From Aminobacter sp. J41 (GTDB lineage Bacteria; Pseudomonadota; Alphaproteobacteria; Rhizobiales; Rhizobiaceae), in assembly GCF_000526635.1 (NCBI RefSeq), contig NZ_JAGL01000010.1, forward strand, positions 112-64,111: a stretch of DNA of 64,000 bases, given 5' to 3'. Position numbers and translations under genes: made by a program. Shown one piece after another: positions 61,714 to 64,000 of the stretch (positions are counted from its first letter, which is position 1; the number at the start of each line of letters is the position of its first letter). Below the pieces are notes generated by a model. It worked only from the letters and a program-made list of their open reading frames with translations. It did not search any database and was not told the origin of the DNA.

Positions 61714-62270
61714 CTGATCGGTTCCGTAGGCCCAAAGCCGACCTGTTATGCCTTGCCCCAACCGTAAACCGGCTCGGAGCGGTGAATTTCGCACGCACGA
61801 ATCCAATCGCAGCCACGCGCGAACGCGGGCTGGACAACAGACGCGGATACGGACGAACTAACGGATGGCGACAGGGTAAAGACCTGCAGACGGCAGTCCT
61901 GTACAGGCTGCAATCAGACCGAAGCGCACGCTGGAATCTGCAGAAGACACGAAAGTCCTGTTACGACTTTCGACTGCGAATCACCCAAACCGCTCAAGCC
62001 CGCCTATAGTTAATTTTGTATGTATCCGATTGATTCGCGTCAAGATTCCTTGTGCGACGCTTACGCAGAAACATCACCCGGAAGTGGTAACGCATCGGCA
62101 GGGCCATCCCGAAATGGCGCGATGTGTTTCAATCCGGTTCAGGTGCGATTCCACAGGAAGGGACGCGGGCGCGTTAACGATTGGGGCGGGGCCAAAATCC
62201 GGGTTGGCACGCTTCATGCTTGGACAGGATCGGAGGGACGGGGGTCCATCCAAGTTCAGTCGGAGCAGTC
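61714..62270. other. Divergent intergenic region, visN / UDP-glucuronate decarboxylase
   Basis: No convincing gene lies in these 557 bases. They hold a perfect 8-bp hairpin, CGAAAGTC/GACTTTCG (61950-61972), a candidate visN promoter (62015-62043) and, at the right end, the CGGAG ribosome site of the next gene. I found no clear promoter for the rightward gene. Confidence 0.5.
62015..62043 (-). promoter_or_regulatory. Candidate visN promoter
   Basis: On the minus strand TTGACG (62038-62043) and TACAAA (62015-62020) have a 17-base spacer. Use of this promoter would give visN a leader of about 295 nt that includes the 61950-61972 hairpin. The -10 element is only a moderate match. Confidence 0.35.
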
Positions 62271-63266
<996 letters not shown>

Positions 63267-63276
63267 GGAAGGGCAT

Positions 63277-64000
63277 ATGCCACAAGTCGTCCTCATCACC
63301 GGCTCAGCCGGACTGATAGGCTCGGAAGCCGCGCGCTTTTTCTCGGCGCGCGGTTTCCGCGTTGTCGGCATCGACAACGATATGCGCGCGAGGCTGTTCG
63401 GCGCCGAGGCCTCCACCGCATGGAACAGGGAGCGTCTGATCCAGGACCTGCCGAATTATGTTCATGCGAACCTCGACATCCGTGATCGCGAACAGCTCGA
63501 GGAGGTCTTCCGCACCTATGAGCGCAACATCAGGCTGGTGATCCATACGGCCGCGCAGCCTTCGCACGATTGGGCGGCGCGCGACCCGCATGCGGACTTC
63601 ACCATCAATGCGAACGGGACGCTCAACCTGCTGGAACTGACGCGGCGCTTTTGCCCGCACGCGCCGTTCGTCTTCACCTCGACCAACAAGGTCTATGGCG
63701 ACACGCCGAACAGCTTGCCGCTGGTGGAGCTTGAAAAGCGCTGGGAGATCGCGTCAGATCACACTTATTTCGAGCACGGCATCGACGAGACGATGTCGAT
63801 CGATCGCTCGATGCACTCGCTGTTCGGCGCCTCGAAGGTGGCAGCTGACGTGCTGGTGCAGGAGTACGGCCGCTATTTCGGCATGAAGACCGCCTGCTTC
63901 CGCGGCGGCTGCCTGACCGGCCCGTCGCACAGCGGCACGCAGCTGCACGGCTTCCTCGCCTACCTGATGAAGTGCGCCGCTACCGGCACGCCCTATACGG
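63277..64000 (+). CDS. NAD-dependent epimerase, CDP-paratose 2-epimerase-like, 3' end off window
   Basis: The frame is open from ATG 63277 to the window edge (241 residues seen). It has the Rossmann start [18 protein letters not shown], the [15 protein letters not shown] segment and TSTNKVYGD, a landmark of CDP-paratose/tyvelose epimerases. At the active site the Y-x-x-x-K motif reads FGASK (in [13 protein letters not shown]): the tyrosine is phenylalanine while the lysine is kept. [19 protein letters not shown] follows. It may be a subfamily with a different proton relay. Ten bases separate it from the previous gene. Confidence 0.8.
   Translation, partial: MPQVVLITGSAGLIGSEAARFFSARGFRVVGIDNDMRARLFGAEASTAWNRERLIQDLPNYVHANLDIRDREQLEEVFRTYERNIRLVIHTAAQPSHDWAARDPHADFTINANGTLNLLELTRRFCPHAPFVFTSTNKVYGDTPNSLPLVELEKRWEIASDHTYFEHGIDETMSIDRSMHSLFGASKVAADVLVQEYGRYFGMKTACFRGGCLTGPSHSGTQLHGFLAYLMKCAATGTPYT

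Noticed and set aside
62033-62058. CTTGTGCGAC upstream of visN as a further copy of the shared flagellar block
   Set aside because: Only eight of ten positions match and the -10 place reads GCGAAT without TA. A direct TTGACG/TACAAA promoter fits better.

Overview
The window is a high-GC chromosomal segment of an alphaproteobacterium of the order Hyphomicrobiales (Rhizobiales), most like the Phyllobacteriaceae/Brucellaceae/Rhizobiaceae group. The evidence is a rhizobial flagellar cluster with motC, motE, rem/ftcR-type and visN/visR-type genes, an Omp10-like lipoprotein, and a gene order that closely follows what I recall of Sinorhizobium meliloti. I saw no rRNA, tRNA, CRISPR, insertion sequence or phage gene. 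Genus cannot be fixed from the sequence alone.

Positions 1-22150 are housekeeping and envelope genes: a DUF882/M15-like peptidase, a sigma-54-type response regulator, oligoendopeptidase F, pabB-pabC with a heme-dependent N-demethylase-like gene, an Omp10-like lipoprotein, a PaaK-like AMP-binding enzyme, ferrochelatase, an SPFH-NfeD pair, arabinose-5-phosphate isomerase, a beta-barrel protein, a nickel/cobalt exporter pair, a LysR regulator, an ornithine/lysine decarboxylase behind a ~415-nt structured leader, a GNAT enzyme, a small secreted protein, an SCP2-like protein and a MarR regulator.

Positions 22281-61713 are a nearly continuous flagellar and chemotaxis-motor region. Reading down the minus strand from the right: a DUF1217 gene, flgF-fliI-unknown, flgB-flgC-fliE-flgG-flgA-flgI-motE-flgH-fliL-fliP, four flagellin genes, fliF-fliH-motB-motC-fliK-lytic transglycosylase, rem, flgE-flgK-flgL-flaF-flbT-flgD-fliQ, and flhA-fliR-fliJ-flgJ-flgN-like-FliL-like. 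On the plus strand are motA-fliM-fliN-fliG and flhB plus an unknown gene. The visN-visR regulators close the cluster on the minus strand. Together these encode the MS ring, C ring, export gate and ATPase, rod, hook, rings, motor and filament, plus the regulators. I did not recognise fliO, fliD, fliS or flgM.

The most interesting signals are regulatory. Five flagellar transcription units (flhA, flgE, fliF, flgB, DUF1217/flgF) share an ungapped promoter-like block, TTCRCGCAAG-N10-TARNNT, that also decides several start codons. The flagellin genes lack it; they carry TTAACCAT boxes, CtrA-like TTAA-N7-TTAAC sites, and in two cases a strongly conserved ~112-nt 5' leader. The rem promoter has a 26-bp dyad that could be the VisNR site.

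From 62271 to the end a surface-polysaccharide region begins: UDP-glucuronate decarboxylase and a truncated CDP-paratose-epimerase-like gene in which the usual catalytic tyrosine is phenylalanine.
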